From: UBA7446 sp964014735
Lineage (GTDB): Bacteria; Bacteroidota; Bacteroidia; Flavobacteriales; Flavobacteriaceae
Length of the DNA: 64,000 nucleotides
Reading direction: 5' to 3'
NCBI GenBank assembly: GCA_964014735.1
Contig: CAXHBH010000006.1
Span: 1-64,000 of the forward strand
The position numbers and the translations under genes are program-made. The notes under the pieces are model-generated. The model saw only the letters and a list, made by a program, of their open reading frames with translations, was not told the DNA's origin and did no database searches. The first letter of the stretch is position 1. Every line of letters begins with the position of its first letter. This document shows positions 61,871 to 64,000 of the stretch, one piece after another.

Positions 61871-63427
61871 ATGGAAGCACAATTTGGCGGTTCCGCTCTT
61901 AACCAAAAGACCATTTTAAACCACCCAGTTGGGTTATTTGTTTTATTTTTTACTGAAATGTGGGAGCGCTTTAGCTATTACGGGATGCGTGCCATTTTGG
62001 TGTTGTTCCTCACTTCTTCAATGATGAATGATGGTTGGGCATGGTCAAACGAGGATGCCTTGGAATTGTATGGTTTATATACCGGCTTGGTATATCTAAC
62101 CCCCATCCTTGGTGGATTTCTTGCCGATAAATTTTTAGGATACCGCAATGCAACTGTTTTGGGAGCTTTGATTATGACCTTAGGACATGCTTCCATGGCA
62201 TTCGAAGCCTTTACAGAATCCTTCTTCTATCTAGGATTAGCCCTTTTAATTATCGGAAATGGTTTTTTTAAGCCTAATATTTCTTCCATTGTAGGACAGT
62301 TGTATAAAGATGGTGATAAGCGTAAAGATGGCGGTTATACCATTTTTTATATGGGTATTAATGCTGGTGCTTTCTTAGGAATATTGCTTTGTGGATATGT
62401 TGGTGAGAAAGTAGGCTGGCATCTAGGCTTTGGTCTAGCTGGTATTTTTATGTTCTTTGGTATGTTGCAGTTTTGGTACGCACAAAAGATATTTGGCAAT
62501 ATTGGCCTGACCCCCAAGAAGCAGGCAGAAGTACAGCCAGCCAATAAACATCAAAATGTAAAGAAGGGATTTACCAACATTGAAATAGACCGTTTGATAG
62601 TTATTGTTGTTTTTTCCATTTTCACAATTTTCTTTTGGTGGGCATTTGAACAAGCAGGTGGCTCAATGACCATATTTGCAAAAGACTTTACGCAACGGAC
62701 ATTGGTTGGTGATGCCTCGGAAATTTTCAAGTTGGCCAACACAGTTATTACGTTAGTACCGATGATAGTTTTGACCATAGTGCTCTATGGATTATTTAAT
62801 AATATGCTCAGTAATTTCATGTTATCTAATTTCTTTTTAGGTGTAAGCTTTGCCATCATTTGGGGTATTGTTGTTTGGATGATTGTCCGTGAGTTTTCAG
62901 TGACAGCTACTGAAATTCCTGCTTCTTGGTTTTCAGTTTTGAATTCTCTATACATTATATTATTAGCGCCATTATTTTCAAAAATATGGACTTCTAAATT
63001 CAACCCTAGTGGACCAATAAAATTTGCCATTGGTCTTATTCTTTTGGGAACTGGCTTTGCCTTTTTGGCCTTTGGTGCTTGGAGTATTCCTTTAGGTGCA
63101 GAACAAGCTAGTGTCAGTATTGTTTGGCTCATATTAGCGTATTTATTCCATACCATGGGGGAATTGTGCATTTCACCCGTAGGTCTGTCTTATGTGAGTA
63201 AGTTGGCGCCAATTAAGTTAGTTGGTCTCATGTTTGGGTTCTGGTTTGTTTGTAGCGCCGTCGCTAATTATTTAGGCGGAAAAACAGGAAGTTATATTGA
63301 TAAAATTTCAGAAGCCTATGGTCTATCGAACTTTTTTTTAATTTTCTTTGTAATACCTATTTTGGCAGGTATTTTGATGATTTTATTGAACCCCATCCTT
63401 ATCAAAAAAATGCATGGAATTGATTAA
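61871..63427 (+). CDS. POT-family peptide:H+ symporter
   Basis: A 518-residue inner-membrane transporter for di- and tripeptides with about 14 hydrophobic segments. Signatures: FTEMWERFSYYGMRAILVLFL (the ExxER-type helix-1 motif), LGGFLADKFLGYR, and TIFYMGINAGAFLG (PTR2 signature). The C-terminus overlaps the next gene by 14 bases. Confidence 0.95.
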   Translation: MEAQFGGSALNQKTILNHPVGLFVLFFTEMWERFSYYGMRAILVLFLTSSMMNDGWAWSNEDALELYGLYTGLVYLTPILGGFLADKFLGYRNATVLGALIMTLGHASMAFEAFTESFFYLGLALLIIGNGFFKPNISSIVGQLYKDGDKRKDGGYTIFYMGINAGAFLGILLCGYVGEKVGWHLGFGLAGIFMFFGMLQFWYAQKIFGNIGLTPKKQAEVQPANKHQNVKKGFTNIEIDRLIVIVVFSIFTIFFWWAFEQAGGSMTIFAKDFTQRTLVGDASEIFKLANTVITLVPMIVLTIVLYGLFNNMLSNFMLSNFFLGVSFAIIWGIVVWMIVREFSVTATEIPASWFSVLNSLYIILLAPLFSKIWTSKFNPSGPIKFAIGLILLGTGFAFLAFGAWSIPLGAEQASVSIVWLILAYLFHTMGELCISPVGLSYVSKLAPIKLVGLMFGFWFVCSAVANYLGGKTGSYIDKISEAYGLSNFFLIFFVIPILAGILMILLNPILIKKMHGID

Positions 63428-63962
63428 AAAAATTACAACTCTAATTCTAATAACGCTTTCCTTTTGTGTAAACGCCCAAGTCAAGTGGTATAGCTTTGAA
63501 GAGGCTTTTGAAGCACAAAAAGTAGACCCTAAGCCCATTATGGTTGATGCTTACACCGTTTGGTGTGGCCCATGTAAACTATTGGATAAAAACACATTTG
63601 GAAATAAAGACGTTAGTGACTACTTAAATGCCAACTTTTACCCTGTAAAATTTAATGCTGAAGGCAATGATGTGGTGCGTTTTCAAGGTAAAGTTTATGA
63701 CAACCCAAATTATGACCCACGGAGAGTTAAGAGCCGTAATAGCGCACATAACCTCACCAGATACTTAGGGGTTACTGGTTATCCAACCATCGTATTTTTT
63801 GACAAAGATGGGAATTATATAACCCCAGCGGTTGGTTATTTAAATCCAAAACAAATTGAAATCTATCTCAAACTTATATCTCAACAGGATTATTTGGAGT
63901 TTAAAAATGCTGATGATTTCACGGCATACATCAAAGCATTTAAAAATCAATTTAAGGGATAG
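63414..63962 (+). CDS. Secreted thioredoxin-like protein
   Basis: A 182-residue periplasmic thioredoxin-fold protein. Signal peptide ends CVNAQ; the redox motif is VWCGPCK and the cis-Pro is in GVTGYPTIVFFDKDG. A 30-residue insertion (PNYDPRRVKSRNSAHNLTRYL) separates the halves, as in DUF255/thioredoxin_7-like proteins. Overlap with the peptide transporter gene indicates co-transcription; the partner protein is unknown. Confidence 0.88.
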   Translation: MELIKKITTLILITLSFCVNAQVKWYSFEEAFEAQKVDPKPIMVDAYTVWCGPCKLLDKNTFGNKDVSDYLNANFYPVKFNAEGNDVVRFQGKVYDNPNYDPRRVKSRNSAHNLTRYLGVTGYPTIVFFDKDGNYITPAVGYLNPKQIEIYLKLISQQDYLEFKNADDFTAYIKAFKNQFKG

Positions 63963-64000
63963 CTACATTCAGTTGAAGTACTGTGAAATGCTGTATTTTT

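Overview
The window looks like the chromosome of a marine member of the Flavobacteriia (Bacteroidota). It is AT-rich. It carries a SusC/SusD pair, a hybrid two-component regulator, type IX secretion (T9SS) C-terminal sorting domains, signal peptides ending in Gln after the cleavage site, a DnaE with a fused N-terminal exonuclease, and promoters of the Bacteroidetes TTTG-N19-TAnnTTTG type. No mobile element, CRISPR array or rRNA was found. There is one tRNA (Asp).

Layout. (1) 1-2.0 kb: the end of a GH92 alpha-mannosidase gene and a FucP-type sugar permease, the tail of another glycan locus. (2) 2.1-5.8 kb: an NTF2-like lipoprotein, a porin and a DEAD-box helicase. (3) 5.8-45.3 kb: a very large polysaccharide utilization locus (PUL). 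It has a GH43-esterase-GH10 operon, a hybrid sensor regulator with a small partner gene, a sulfatase, a GH43-xylB-xylA-xylE operon, a beta-helix T9SS protein, and one tight 12-gene run: SusC, SusD, surface lipoprotein, unknown T9SS protein, small unknown protein, GH5, sulfatase-GH10 fusion, GH3, sulfatase, sulfatase, SASA/CE6-like esterase, sulfatase. (4) 45.3-52.8 kb on the minus strand: a BNR-repeat T9SS protein, a PQQ sugar dehydrogenase, a TonB receptor, rimM and rpsP. (5) 53-64 kb: dnaE, trxA, tRNA-Asp, an MscS channel, a decayed gene remnant, two mevalonate-pathway genes, a peptide transporter and a thioredoxin-like protein.

How the PUL probably works (inference). Xylan-type enzymes (two GH10 domains, two GH43, GH3, GH5), xylose isomerase, xylulokinase and a xylose symporter point to a xylose-based polymer. 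Five sulfatase domains and two esterases point to sulfate and acyl decoration. No alpha-glucuronidase, arabinofuranosidase (other than possible GH43 activity), rhamnosidase or clear polysaccharide lyase is present, so the simplest target is a sulfated, perhaps acetylated, xylan of marine algal origin. T9SS cargo (GH5 with CBM, beta-helix with CBM, the unknown protein) would act outside the cell. SusCD with the surface lipoprotein would import oligosaccharides. Signal-peptide sulfatases, esterases, the fusion enzyme and GH3/GH43 would finish them in the periplasm or on membranes, and XylE/XylA/XylB would take xylose into the pentose phosphate pathway. The standout item is the single polypeptide joining an S1-type sulfatase to a divergent GH10 domain.
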